64,000 bases of DNA, from assembly GCA_960531495.1 (NCBI GenBank), contig OY482866.1:1488001-1552000 (forward strand). Direction: 5' to 3'. Both the position numbers and the translations under genes were made by a program. The notes under the pieces were generated by a model. That model was not told where the DNA came from. It ran no database searches and saw only the letters and a program-made list of their open reading frames with translations. Shown here in pieces: positions 22,193 to 33,384 of this stretch. The stretch's first letter is position 1, and each line of letters begins with the position of its first letter. The DNA is from Zeus faber. Its lineage: Eukaryota; Chordata; Actinopteri; Zeiformes; Zeidae.

Positions 22193-23007
22193 CAGGGGGT
22201 TCGTTGTGGGGACCCAGGTGGGTTGGCGAGGGCTCTTTTGACCATGGGGCCCAATTGTTTGGCTGCATGGTTGGCTTCTACGGCTAGGGTCACATGTGGA
22301 ACTGCGGTGTCGTGAAGTAGATACCAGGATTGTTGGTCTGGTGTCAGGCGGACCGCTGCTGCAACTCCTTCGTGGCCCAGATAGAAGTCTGTTGTCTGGA
22401 GTCGTTCTTGTCGTCCCTCCTTTTTCGCTTCCCAGCCTTCGTCATAGATGTCATCACGGTGGCGTGTGAAACAGAGAGTGCAGTGTACAGGTCCAGCATC
22501 GACTTTTTCCAGAGTTGGTAGGTTTACAAAATGCCACCAGCCGGTGAGTGTGGGGTCGGGGGTGGTATCAGGAGTTCCACCTAAGACGAGTATACGTTCG
22601 AGGGGTATTAGCTCTTCTTTTGGCTCAGAGAAACTAACTTCCAGACCGTGGAGGTTACATATCACAGATGCCCCTGTTCTTCGGAGAAGGTCCCTTCCCA
22701 TTAGGTTGGTGGGGCAGCTTGGTGAGTAGAGGTATTGGTGTCTGACTTTGTGAGGACCTATCTTGGTAGGGAGGGGTGCGGTGAAGGACTTGTGTCGTCC
22801 CAGAGAATCCAACAGTCCGTAATTTCCGAGTGGATAGTTGTATGTAGTACGTAGTATGTTGCCGGCCAGGTTCTTCAAGCAAGACACGTGACAGTGACAG
22901 TGACAGTAATTCCTTGGAGTGACAGTGATTCCTTGGATTGTACATGGCACTACTGGTTCGGCATTTATTTTTGTCTGTACCACCACTTCCATGTCCCCTG
23001 GGCGCCT
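22156..23007 (-). pseudogene. pro: Protease region with active site not visible
   Basis: The frame continues in phase from gag after a single UAG. The C-terminal protease signature CPTNLMGRDLLRRTGA is clear, as is the following linker to RT. The N-terminal half, where the catalytic Asp-Thr-Gly should lie, instead contains a CHCHCH stretch encoded by a short GTGACA/TTCCTTGG tandem insertion (22889-22940) and no DTG/DSG triad. Proteolytic maturation by this copy should be impossible. A frameshift links it to RT at ~22190. Confidence 0.75.
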
Positions 23008-25560
23008 CTATGCTCCATGCCATGGCGGGGTGTCCATGCGGGGTCCTCCCTTTCCTCTCGAGGAAGCTCCTCTTCCTCTCTGAGGGGGGCGGTAGGATCC
23101 TCTATATAATTGCTGGGGTTGTTGGTTCTGGGGGCATTCCCTTGCCCAGTGGTCACTTTGGCCACAGATGAAACATCCTGTAGTTTTCTCGGGTCCTCCC
23201 CATCCTCTAGAGGATTGGAATTGTCCTCTCCCTCTCAGTTGCTGCCATTGGGGGGGGCCTTGGGGGTATGAGGGTGCGGGGGCCCCTGGATACTGCCGCT
23301 GGGGATATTCATAGGGAGTCCAGGCCTGCTGCCATTGGGGTAGGTGCTGGGCTGGTGGGTAGGCGGGGGTTACAGTTAGGGGCTGTGGTCCTGTCCATTG
23401 TAGTGGCGCGGTTTGGGGCGGGGCCTGTGCTTCAGGGGTGGTGACTACTGCTTGCACAGTTGCTTTCTTCTTTTTGTCTGTATTGACTTCATCTTCCAGT
23501 TTTTTTACCTGCATTTTTAGTAGTCTGGTTTGTATGGAATCTTTCTCCAGGAATTCGTCTTCTTGCTTTTTGATGTGTCTTTCCAGGTGATGGATGAGAT
23601 GGCTCTCCCACTGTCTCTCGGTCATGTCTGACAGTCAAACTGTGTCTGCGAGCTACAGCCTGACATCTCCTGGGAGGCCATTTTGGCATTTGGCATCTGC
23701 ATGTACATGGGGAGACCCACTAGGCAGGGGTCATGACGTTCTACAGTGCTATCACTCCAGAGCTCCTTTGCTCATGTGAGATAGGCGTGTGGTTCTTCCC
23801 CATTTTTAAATCTCAGGCCTGCCAGGGCCACTGTGTTGCGTCTGGTCGGCCAGGTTTCTCTCATGGCTGTCCATATGTCATTCCGCATGTGGTCGAATGG
23901 GTGCTCGTGTGCCATGGTGAGGGTTCTAACTTCTCTTTCCAGGGAGGTCAGGGTGATGTTTCCTGCTGTGGCGCGGAGAATGGCTCGCACATCTCTTAGG
24001 GCTATTGTGTCAGCCGCTGTGTGGTTTTCGAAGATTCGGATCCATGCTGCAGCTCCTTTGTCCAACGCTGATAGGTTGCCTTTGAGGGCCTGCATGTCGC
24101 GGTGGTACCAGGGAACAAATGTTTCTCTTTTGGCGGACTGCTTTTGTTCCTCCTCTCGTTGTCTAATTTTCGAGAGGGTAACTATCCCTATTGCTGACGA
24201 TCTTCTGGCCTGGCTTTTGGATGATGCTATAAGGGTTCCTTTTCTTCTGTTGTCGTTTGTGTACTCTCCCCGGGAGCTGCCACTGTTTTTGAATGACCAC
24301 TTTTTTGTCTTAGTCTCGTGGTCTGACATGGGTTCTTCTTCCCAGGAGCGGAGGGGGGTGGGGTGTCTTTGTTTTGTTTTCTTAAAGGTGTATTTGGGGA
24401 CTACAGGGGTAGGTGAAGGTGTGGGCTGGCTTCGGGTCTTTTGTTTTTCTTTGGGTTGTTGTTTGGCTGTAGCGTCTGCAGGAGGTGCTATGAGATGAAC
24501 ATGGGTTGTGTTGGCATCCTCTGGTAGTGGGCCACATTGTCCAGTCAGTGTGACAGTTGCGTGGCTAACCCTTGTGGTACATTTCTTTTTCCTTTCTTGA
24601 TGTCTTTTTGTGGTTTTTAGGACTGGCAAGTGCATTCGTCGTCCTCTGTATTAGAGGAGAGAAACTCTTTGTGTCTGTTTGATCGTTAGGGGGCGATGTC
24701 TGATCATTGTCCTTGTTCTCACTGTCAGATGGCTTTGGGGAGGGCTGTACTCGGAAATGGATTTGGATCGGGCCTTCCATTACTAATACGGGTGCTTGTA
24801 TTTCTGGCGGGGGTGGGGTGGCTATTTTCTGGTTGCTCAGCACAGGGGGCGCTGTTGCTTCAGGTGTGTGCTCGGTCTTAGGGTTGTACGGAGAGGGGGG
24901 GTGCCGATGTGTTTCTTCATCGGCCAGCAGGGAGGGGTAGAGGGATGGGGTGGTGTGTGGTTGGAGTGGGGTGTGACCTTGGGGGATGGGTTCGGGGAGG
25001 GGTGGTAACTTGTCTTCTTGTGGGGGGTAGGGTTCCTTCTGGGCTTCTACCACTGCCTTGGTTGCGGCATTTCTGATTTTATTGCGACGTTCGACAATCA
25101 TTTCCGCTCGAATCCATGCCGTCATTATGTGCTGAACCAGCGCCCATTGTGCACGCTGCTTGTTTAACTTGCGCTTTCAAGCCCCCATTAATCCAGGGTT
25201 GTTTTTTGCATCCACTCCTGCTTCAGCCAGCAGTCTTTTTTCTTCCTCTATCACCTTGGTGCGGTTTTCTGCTGTCGGGGTAGTGTCTTTCGACCACCAC
25301 CCTGCTTTGATCCATTTTTGTTCATATTTATGGAATTTCCAAGTTTCTCAAGCATGGAACTTTGGCTCTGTTCTGTTCTTGAGCTCAGCTACAGCTTCAA
25401 TACGAATCTCACTGGTGCCGGGTCTGGGGGATGGGGTCTTTTCCATTATGTTTTTGAATGGCAGGAGAACAAAAGACATGGGAAGAAGTGGGAGGGGGAA
25501 ACCTCAAATGTTCGGATCTCAATGTGTTTCTGGTGCAGCTACGCCACTAGTGGTCTTTTA
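23008..25560 (-). pseudogene. gag: gag polyprotein, frameshifted
   Basis: There are three blocks on the minus strand. A matrix/linker block (about 25560-24565) has a basic start and a long Pro-rich stretch with PPLPEPIPQGH. A capsid block (24635-23772) contains WYHRDMQALKGNLSALD, GAAAWIRIFENH and REVRTLTMAHEHPFD. A nucleocapsid block (23625-23011) has one perfect CCHC knuckle (CFICGQSDHWAREC, 23175-23134) and an Arg/Gly-rich tail. Frames change between matrix and capsid and between capsid and nucleocapsid, and a stop interrupts the 5' part. Gag would build the particle and package RNA through the knuckle. It ends in UAG at 23010-23008. Confidence 0.8.
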
Positions 25561-26524
25561 GGTTATTACAGGTCAACTTTTTTTTTTTATTTGTATTTTT
25601 GTTTTATATATTGCCCTTTTATCTAGGGCAATTTGAGGAGGTTGTTCATACACATACACACACAAAACCTCTATCACACATGCACAGACTCTATCAAACA
25701 CACACTCTCTTAAACACAAAGACTGTCTCAAACACACACACGCCCGCGGTCTCTCTCACATTCACACACACGCATGGTACCTCTCTTTCCACACACACAA
25801 GGTACCTCGTTGCGCACACTCTCACTCACACAGCCGGCAATACAATTTTACGCTAAGTCACGTGAATTGGGCCTTTAACCCTTTAATATTTGGTTTCTCT
25901 AAGAACCGGGCCTTTAACCCCTAAATGCTTGGCTTCCTTTTTACTTTAAAAATGATTCCGGGCCTTTCACCCTTAAATGAAATTACCGACTATCGACTAC
26001 CCTTCTGAAGGCTGAGTTTAACATTTTTCATCGCCAGACATCACTTAGTTTAGGCATTTCGGAGGTCTTTTCAACAACCGGGCCTAAACGGGATTCGGAA
26101 TTACTTCACGAGTTAAACATTGTTCATCACCAAAACGTCGCTCAGTTTAGGCATACTGGATGTATTCTCTACACACGGGCCCAAACGTTACGTGGAATTA
26201 CTACGCAATTTAAACACACAGCCGCTTCGAAGGGGGGTTTCCTAACCCGTTCCCTTAACTTACCTTACTACCGTTCTCATCAAACAATCCAATTTCTCCT
26301 CTCCACAATATTTAACAATTATTATTCATGCATCATTCAACAATACATCCCCAAAACCACAAAGTTGTTCGTCCAGCCTTAAACAGTACAACACTTCCAC
26401 CTAAAATATTCCTATCTAATCTATGCAGACTTCATGAAATGGCTCTGCTCACCTTTTAGCGGGTACCCATGGAAGTATCGCAACCGTTCAGGCTTTCGGA
26501 ACTCCTCTGCAGTCTTGTAATGGG
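25561..26524 (-). other. ERV leader (5' untranslated region) with repeated GGGCC words
   Basis: Between the primer-binding site and gag lies ~950 bp without coding signal. It includes a CA-rich stretch (25648-25845). On the plus strand five copies of a CCGGGCCTTTAACCC-like word lie near 25870, 25909, 25958, 26083 and 26177. Two ~95-bp imperfect tandem copies (about 26010-26105 and 26106-26200) share 'agtttaggcat' and 'cgggcc'. A packaging role is possible but is inference. Confidence 0.6.
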
Positions 26525-26542
26525 ATCACGTCGGGGTCACCA
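26525..26542 (-). promoter_or_regulatory. Retroviral primer-binding site complementary to tRNA-Trp
   Basis: The minus strand reads TGGTGACCCCGACGTGAT. This matches 18 nt of the complement of the vertebrate tRNA-Trp 3' end including CCA, as I recall that tRNA. It starts 3 nt inside the LTR edge, the expected position for a tRNA-primed retrovirus. Confidence 0.8.
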
Positions 26543-26545
26543 ATT

Positions 26546-26880
26546 TGTCGTGTTCAAAATTTCCAAATCCGGAATGATGGGATGAAACTGGAACTTTGAG
26601 CTACGGAGAGTTTATAGGACGGTTTGAGAATCTACCAAAAAATAAAAAACGTTTTACGTCGACGTGGTTAGTCCTAAGCTGCGTGTCTCATCTAGCATAC
26701 ATTTCACCCAGGAGTCTGCAGAAACTTTGTTTCCTCGTCACTTTGTTACAAATGACAGAACCCCCTTTGCGAGGCGGTCCCGCCTTTGTTATTTCCCATC
26801 TCCCGAGTATCTAGTTTCAGACTCCCCGCTGTGTGTGCGCCAGATTAACCGTTTCAGTGCCGGTTTCTAACTGGTTGCGT
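26546..26880 (-). repeat. 5' LTR of the ERV (outer edge uncertain)
   Basis: The inner edge is fixed by the CA end (minus strand ...CACGACA) three bases before the primer-binding site. A TATA-like CCTATAAAC lies on the minus strand at ~26610-26620. The outer edge is set near 26880 only because a TGTAAC-like start is possible there. No second LTR is available for comparison. Confidence 0.5.
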
Positions 26881-27130
26881 AGTTACACCCAGTGTCTTTA
26901 GACATGTTTTAATTTTGGCTCTGACTGATCAATAAAACTGTATTTCATAATTACCCACTATATGAATGATAGTAATGTACATGAATAAATTTATGTAATG
27001 TATACTGTAGTATACACACATATAGTTTTGCTATCGAGGATTAGTTCAATCTGTAATGTTATAGTTATAGTAGTATAGTTATATGTAGTACGTAATAGTT
27101 ATAGTATATGTATATATATATATATTTTTT
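26881..27130. other. AT-rich spacer with TA microsatellite
   Basis: AT-rich DNA ends in a (TA)n run and a T run (~27105-27136). It adjoins repeat R. No gene is seen. Confidence 0.6.
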
Positions 27131-27810
27131 TTTTTCTCACAAAACCCAACAGGAAGTCGGCCATTTTTAATTTTCCTGACTTTTTAGTCATATTTATGTT
27201 TTGTACTTTAGCGAAACTCCTCCTTGGCGATTTATCGGATCGGCTTCAAACTTGACGAGTGTCTACAAGACACCTTCACAGCTTAACATTATTAAAATAT
27301 ATATATTTTTTGGCACACGGTGTGGGCGTGGCAACACGTTAAATTTCATGTTCCAAAAGATACTTGGAAATTCACGAAACTTTGTGCACTCGTCAGTCCC
27401 AGTGTGGCAATTGATATTCTATGGGTTCCGTGCTTGGGCATGGCAAAATGACCGGACACGCCCTGTTGAAAATTTCAAAACATCAAACCTATTCACTTTT
27501 TAACATGAAATTGGGTATATTAATGTAACATCACTAGACTCAAAAAAAATTATATTGCCGCCATGACCGACACCCAACCAACAGGAAGGTGGCCATATTG
27601 GATTTAATGTGCGCAAACTCCTAGGGGATTCATCAGATCGACTTCAAAGTTCGCGAGTGTCTACAAGACACTTTGGGGATTAAATTTATTAAAACATTGG
27701 GTTTTCGTCACACAATGTGGGCATGGCACTGTGTTGAATTGAAGTGTTAACCTGACTTTTGGGGCCTTAAGAAACTCGAAAAATCACAAAACTTTACACA
27801 CTCAAGATCA
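27131..27810 (+). repeat. Interspersed repeat R, copy downstream of the ERV
   Basis: Two successive modules share 'gagtgtctacaagacac' and 'cttcaaa' words with the copies at 17000-18160, in the same orientation as the 17440-18160 copy. The R family therefore brackets the retrovirus. There are no coding features. Confidence 0.75.
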
Positions 27811-28120
27811 AACCTATTCACTTTTTTAGTATCTCCTCCGAGATCTGCATAGAATTCCGGCAGGTTTTCCTCTTGTCTTTCTCCTCCGTCGGCGTATTGG
27901 TAAACACAGTGGCGGCAGGACAAAGAGATCTTAGTACGTACTCCGGTAAGTTGCGAAAAAGTCCGTATGAGGTGTCGAACAGACGTCCAGGAGTGCTTGT
28001 CGTTCATATTGTAATAGCGACAGTGCACTGCATGCAAAAATAAGAACAATACAAATAGTAATAAACACAAAACTAAGAGTTGAATGCAGAGCCGGTGTGT
28101 CCATACTACGGCGCACCCGG
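27811..28120 (-). pseudogene. Possible 5' coding fragment of an unidentified element
   Basis: The minus strand from ~28097 reads MDTPALHSTLSFVFITICIV, a hydrophobic N-terminus, then LLQYERQALLDV and a basic, Thr/Glu-rich stretch to ~27830. A YERQ-L-LD-like phrase after a short leader resembles the start of some repeated fish retroelement proteins, but the match is weak. Two frames alternate. I do not call a function. Confidence 0.3.
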
Positions 28121-28960
28121 AAGTTAGTCCGGGTTAACTCATAAGTTAGCTAGCTTCCTCTGCTGAACCAATATTTTACTAAAATGACTTTTACAACTCT
28201 CTTTGCTCCAACTTCCATCCTTAACAAAGAATCCCAAATGCATCATTTGCTAACTTTCCCACTTTCATTGTCTTTCACATCAACTTCCATAATCATTTCA
28301 GCCTGTCAACTAACTTTACAGCTCTCTCGCCTTGTTATATTTTTTTCAAATAAATTTAAAGCCTTACAGTATCCTTTCCAGAAATCCTACCAGATATTTA
28401 GATTATAACGCTACTTTTAAACCAAGGACTCCTGTGGGAAACTAGTTTGACATGTTGTGTACAACACACATACTATGCTTACTGTATCTCACATTTATAC
28501 ATTTGCTTGTTTTTAATCGCGATTTTCATCAGCCATGTAGCTAAACATACCCCGAGACACTGATAAAATGTCTCCGAACTCATCTCATCCATACGTGCTC
28601 CAGAGTGATCCATCGGCCAGGCGGTCACACGCCTCAAACACCATTTCAATCACCCAAGGATTCATTCATTCAACGCTTTTGCTAGGATGGGTCAAGAATA
28701 ATCTATAATAATCATGTATTTAATAATGTCGATTTTATTATTGGATAACATAAAGCAAATAAACAGACAAAAACCACGATTCTCTTGATCAATGCAAAAT
28801 TGGCTACTTCATAAGTAAGGCATACATTTTTAATGTACAACACATCTCTGAGTACTTAAAAAAGCCCTCTATATAATACATTTCTCTTTATTCTTCTTCA
28901 TAATATTGTTCTTATACTGTAGCTAACCAATAATAAATGAAATACTTTTTACCATTAATG
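28121..28960. other. Unassigned AT-rich DNA
   Basis: I see no gene, repeat or terminal structure beyond general AT richness. Confidence 0.5.
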
Positions 28961-29871
28961 CAACTTCTGGTGCTCCTTCGTTTTGCTGATGGCCTTCTAG
29001 TCTGGATCATACGTTGTGAGGTTAAGCTTAATGCAGGCGTTGAGGCTTCCATCAGTTAAACTTAAGCGTAGGATGGTCTTAATGTTTCTCAGATGCGAGA
29101 AAGACTGCTCACATGCATTTGTAAAGCCAAACATGGTCAATACGGCATTACTCACACGCTGCATTGTGTGCTGTGTGACGGGACGCTCGTTCCAAGTTTT
29201 AAGAATCAGCTGGTCTTCAGTTTCAAGTTCAAGTTCAAGTTCAAGAGATTATTTGTCACATACATATTGAAGTTTTTTCGACTTCTGTCCACTTTTGTTC
29301 AGCTGATTGGTCCGACTCGAGGCAGGGAGTTTTCTTAATGTTTGTCTGTCTTACAGAGGGGATCGGCGCATGGGCTCGTAAGCAGTCCAGCAGTGGAACG
29401 CCATTCCTCCTGCTCCCAAGAGGATCATTATTATCCACAATTATTATAATGATCCTCAGTGATACATATAATTGTGGCCTGCGTGCCGCAAGTTGAAATG
29501 AACAGTAAAACTTTCGCCATGTCGGCGCACCACAGCCATCTCCTTCCCTAAGCCCTTACCTGTGGGCAGAGACTTCCACAAGTTGCGCCTGAGCAGAGAC
29601 CCGGTAGGGGCAGGGCGCCGAGTAAATGGCGCCCCGGAGTCTTTATGTTGTCCGCAGCCGGTGCTTGACTACTTTGTCCGCCACATTTATATTTTGAATT
29701 TTATTTTCAAGTTGTAATTTCTCTTACCTGTTTTACTTTAAAATGACACAGAATAATAATTTATTACTTGTTAATTGTGATGAAAAATTTTAGCTCAAAA
29801 TTGTATGCGAGCCATATACCGTCATCAAAAGAGCCGTAATTGGCTCGCGAGCCATAGGTTCCCGACCCCTG
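28961..29871 (-). mobile_element. hAT transposon remnant (ZBED-like transposase C-terminus and one terminal inverted repeat)
   Basis: On the minus strand 29165-28992 encodes FGFTNACEQSFSHLRNIK followed by LSLTDGSLNACIKLNLT and DPD then TAG. This is the hAT-C dimerisation end of transposases and domesticated ZBED/GTF2IRD2-like proteins. About 700 bp upstream on the same strand the sequence ends in the hAT-type terminus CAGGGGTCGGGAACC (29871-29857) with GGCTCGCGAGCC inside. A full transposase needs ~2 kb, so the element is internally deleted. No partner terminus was found below 28960. A TTCAAG tandem run lies at 29218-29248. Confidence 0.7.
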
Positions 29872-31030
29872 CTCTAGATTGATTCAATCTTTAAGCTTAC
29901 TCAGATCTTCCCTGATCGGAACAATATCTCAGTGAGTCGTCACCTTCACTTTTCGGGAATCTTGTGTTGCCTTTGCTGGACCTGTCCAGACGACTCCTTG
30001 TTGGATATCTTACGGCCGGTCTCTGACTGCCGCTGGGCACACAACCTGGACATGAAGAGAGTCTCATCATCGTCGCCAGATTGTTGGATAAATTATCCTA
30101 GGTGGTCGGTGAGGTTAATCTGCCCGCTACAGGAAAACAAAACTGAGAGTATTAAAGATATTTATTCTGCAAAATAAAGAGAAAGATACCGTCATGCTTC
30201 AAAGCAGTGTTCTGATCAGTCTACCCCTATTACTGACGAAGAGGGCTTTATACCAAAGAGAGGTTGTGTGTCAGGTGTCATTTACAACTCTGATCCTCAG
30301 TCATATCCCTGGGTGTTCCCCCAAACAGTGATTTAACAGTCAAACTTCGGTCACAGACACAATCCTACTGTACCATAAAACAAACACACAACGCTCTTTT
30401 AAGTCCCTCTTGTCCTTATCCTTATCTCCACACAAGGTTAAGTGAAGGATGGAATGTGGTCTGGTTTTTCCAATACTACAACTGAAATGTTTTAGACAGT
30501 TTTTACACACAGACACACACAGACAATTTTTTTGTCTCTTTATATGAACTCTGAGTGACTCATAAAAACCCATAGACAATGAGTTTTATAACTAAGTAAC
30601 ATACAAAAGGCTATTGTCCTGTATAAAACATGTAAAACCTCATTCAAATAGTTGATCATGTGCATTTTTCTCTCACAGCCTACATACGTGCAACTGCGGC
30701 TCTAGCGCATGCCACTGTGATTGCACTGACGTTTCACCTTCTGGACTTGATAGACCTGCTGGCTAATTTAAGGGTCTTATTGGCCCGACTTAATGGCCTT
30801 GTTGGCCGACTTGAAGGACCTGCTGGATGCGTTGCCAAGCCCGCTTTGCGCACTCAAAGTTGTACTGCCACTGCGGTCCAGGCCTTTTGCCCGTTCCTCC
30901 AAGCCTGGCTGTCTGTTTGGGCCCACGAGTTCTGTGGAGCCTCAGCCTTTCGAGGGGTCTGAGGGTTCCGTGGGCCCTGGGTGTTCTGACATCATTGCTC
31001 TCAGCAATGCCTTGAGGTGAGGCCAATCTT
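29872..31030. other. Unassigned DNA; one coding-like 75-codon frame at 30793-31020
   Basis: Most of this stretch shows nothing. The plus-strand frame 30793-31020 starts MALLADLKDLLDALPSPL and ends just before a donor-like 'gaggtgagg'. It is GC-richer than its surroundings, but no domain is recognised and overlapping frames are also open. A three-fold 'tgctggctaat / ttggcccgact / ttggccgact' near-repeat precedes it. Confidence 0.3.
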
Positions 31031-32289
31031 TTTACTCTTAAGCCCTCACCACATGTAGCTGTACTTGGCTATACAGCGAGCTAAACACACACTGCAATAA
31101 GTACCCAGAGACAGGAGCGCACTTTTGGTATCGTTAATGAAAGCGGTGTAAAACTGTGGAACAGTAGAGAAATATGCAGATAAACGATCAATCTCTATGC
31201 AGATGTAGATAACGTGTTAATACGTTGTCATAGCTCCCACATTGTATACATACAACAATAACATGAATTATCTCACAAATTGTGCTTTCTCAAGGGCAGT
31301 GAAGAGGCTGATGGAAGAGATGTTAATCCGGGTCTGGGACATGATCAGATTGGCTGAGTGTGCCTTGATCTGTTTATGCCTGTTCTGATTTTACTATTAT
31401 ATTATTATACTATCATCCAAATGCTATGATGTTGCAATACTGACTGCGCGGGGGGCGCACCGGGAGGCAGAACAACCGTGTTTTGGTTGCATCTAAATTT
31501 TTTAGTATGGCTTTTAAGTTGGTTTTTAACTGTATTTCTGTGTTTGTATTGGAACTGATTTTTTTAATGTGGCTTTTAAATCAGTTTTGAAACTGTATTG
31601 CTGTATCAGGATTGGGTCTGAATTTTTGGGACACATCATCAGTAGTGGACCCCAGGACCATGAGGTGTTTGACCATTATCACTAGACACCCTCGCCTGAG
31701 GAAGGCCCTCCCGTGGTTGATCAAGCCTCGGAGTGTGTCCCATAGCCAATTGGAGTTCAATTTGGGTTATGCTCGATTGTGGGTAGGCAAAGAGTTTTGC
31801 TAAGCATTAATTTAGAATGATTTATGTTAAGAGTTTTGCTAAACATTAATTTTGAATGACCAATTTACTAATGCTTCATGCAATTATGCCATGTCAAGGT
31901 TGGTATGGTAAATTATAAAAAAAAAATAAAAGGTTACGTTTAATAGGTAAGTATTTAGAGGTGTCTTGTGTTCCTACTTTGTGTCAGGGTCTTCTGTAGG
32001 TTCAGAATGAAGTTAGCTCCTCGGCACATCTGAATTTATGGGGCATAGCTCCACCCATTTTTTGGAATAAACTCCTTTTATTTTCTTTGTTTTCTTCCAA
32101 TAAAAATCCTAATTGGTTTTAACCAATTGGGGATGGGGGGATGGGTTTTAACCAACTTCATCTTTCATTTTCATAAACGTCCTTTACTTACTCAACTTAC
32201 TACGCCGGATCGAGCTGTACACTCTACCTTCCTCCACTCCCTCATTTTCATGAGGGAAAGGAGGATAGAAGAGAGAAGATAGAAGATAA
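31031..32289. other. Unassigned DNA
   Basis: Near 31495-31600 there are two similar 'ttttaa-gtggcttttaagt-ggttttaactgtat' stretches, and near 31795-31850 a duplicated 'agagttttgctaa(g/a)cattaattt-gaatga' pair. These are short local duplications in otherwise unremarkable sequence. The 63-codon frame at 31612-31803 has no recognisable domain. Confidence 0.4.
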
Positions 32290-32340
32290 CGTATTGTCAG
32301 ACGATTTAAAATGCTGAAAAGGCGGTTAGGTTAAAAGCTT
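32290..32340 (+). repeat. Isolated degenerate copy of the satellite A module core
   Basis: The wording 'gtcagacgatttaaaatgct' then 'gaaaaggcggttaggttaaa' aligns over ~50 bp with the satellite core 'tcagccgatttaaacgtc-gaaaaggcggatcggttaaacgctt' with few differences. It lies ~1.05 kb left of the main array and has no neighbouring modules. Confidence 0.6.
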
Positions 32341-33384
32341 GTATGTGCGCCCCACACTGTGTTGGTGTGGGGCGTGGTTGTGTGTTTGGGCGCCGCGCCC
32401 CTGCATCGATCTGGTCGCGATTCGCCTATCTCTCCCAGTGCCAAAACTTATATTCACAAATACACCACACAATAGGCCTAGGGCTTGCGGGATGGGTGGG
32501 GTGCAAGCTATATAGGTGGGGATGCAGCGGGCAGCTGCCATCTTGCCTGTCACGCTCCTGCCCCAGCGTGCTTCTCGTCCGTTACGAAATGTTAATCCGA
32601 CTCATATTGGCTTAGAATGCATACACTCGTACACGAATCCTACTCCAAGCAACACTCCACCAGACCAGGGTCTGCGGGGCAGGAGGGGTGTGAGTGATTC
32701 AGGGTCGACTTGCCTGAAGGACTTGCATCCCCAACCCCGCAATTTTGACTGCAATAGGCAACAGTACACATTTAGCACTGGGGTTTTCCGGGATGGACAG
32801 ACAGGCGGTCCTATCACACACACACACACATGCACACACCACCACACCTTCTTTGAATGCACCCAAGCAGCCTTCTGGTTGCATTACTCTCCTTTTCTCC
32901 CTCATTTACTGCCATAACTATGACAGGAAGAGGCCAGGTGACCATTTGTCATTCCAGTTTTCCTGGACCTAATCAACTGTTTTTCATTACATGTTGTCGT
33001 CCAATGTTAATTTTTTTGTGTAAATGTTTTCAGGTTCTATGTTTAATTGTCTCACCGGCCATGATTCTCTCCCTCTTGGGGTAGTGATCAGTTGTTTATA
33101 GACCCAAACATGATAAATAGTCTTCCAAAGAGGGGGGTTGGTGGTGGTTCTCTTTGACCAAAAACTGTGCTCTTGTCATCCTACAGGTCATCCACTGGAC
33201 AGAATTATTGCAGCAGTTCTTGATGATTTAAGAATTAATAAAGTGTTGCATTGCAGGTGGAGAACTTGAGCTACACTTGCGGACTAACTCCGTCCTAGAT
33301 GCAATGGCATGCAAATACTCTTTGTTGTATGCCCAGCATGCTGACAGGATGGGTTGAAAATAAATAAATAAAAAATAAAATCTC
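32341..33384. other. Unassigned DNA with a CA run
   Basis: This stretch includes a short CA run at ~32816-32832 and an A-rich stretch at ~33358-33380. No gene is called; the short frames on both strands overlap each other. Confidence 0.5.

Larger units (their letters stand above)
18165..26880 (-). mobile_element. Large ERV1-like endogenous retrovirus, 3' end lost
   Basis: On the minus strand the order is LTR (~26880-26546), tRNA-Trp primer-binding site, ~950-bp leader, gag, in-frame UAG, pro, RT, RNase H, integrase and env scraps. This is the canonical retroviral order. Pol wording and a gag-pol fusion frame broken only by UAG place it near the gamma/epsilon-type (ERV1) viruses of fish. It is defective: several frameshifts, a nonsense codon in RT, no protease active site, most of env missing, and no 3' LTR before repeat R begins at ~18160. 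Confidence 0.88.

Noticed and set aside
23833-24498. 221-codon plus-strand frame over the ERV capsid region
   Set aside because: Antisense shadow of gag; no domain.
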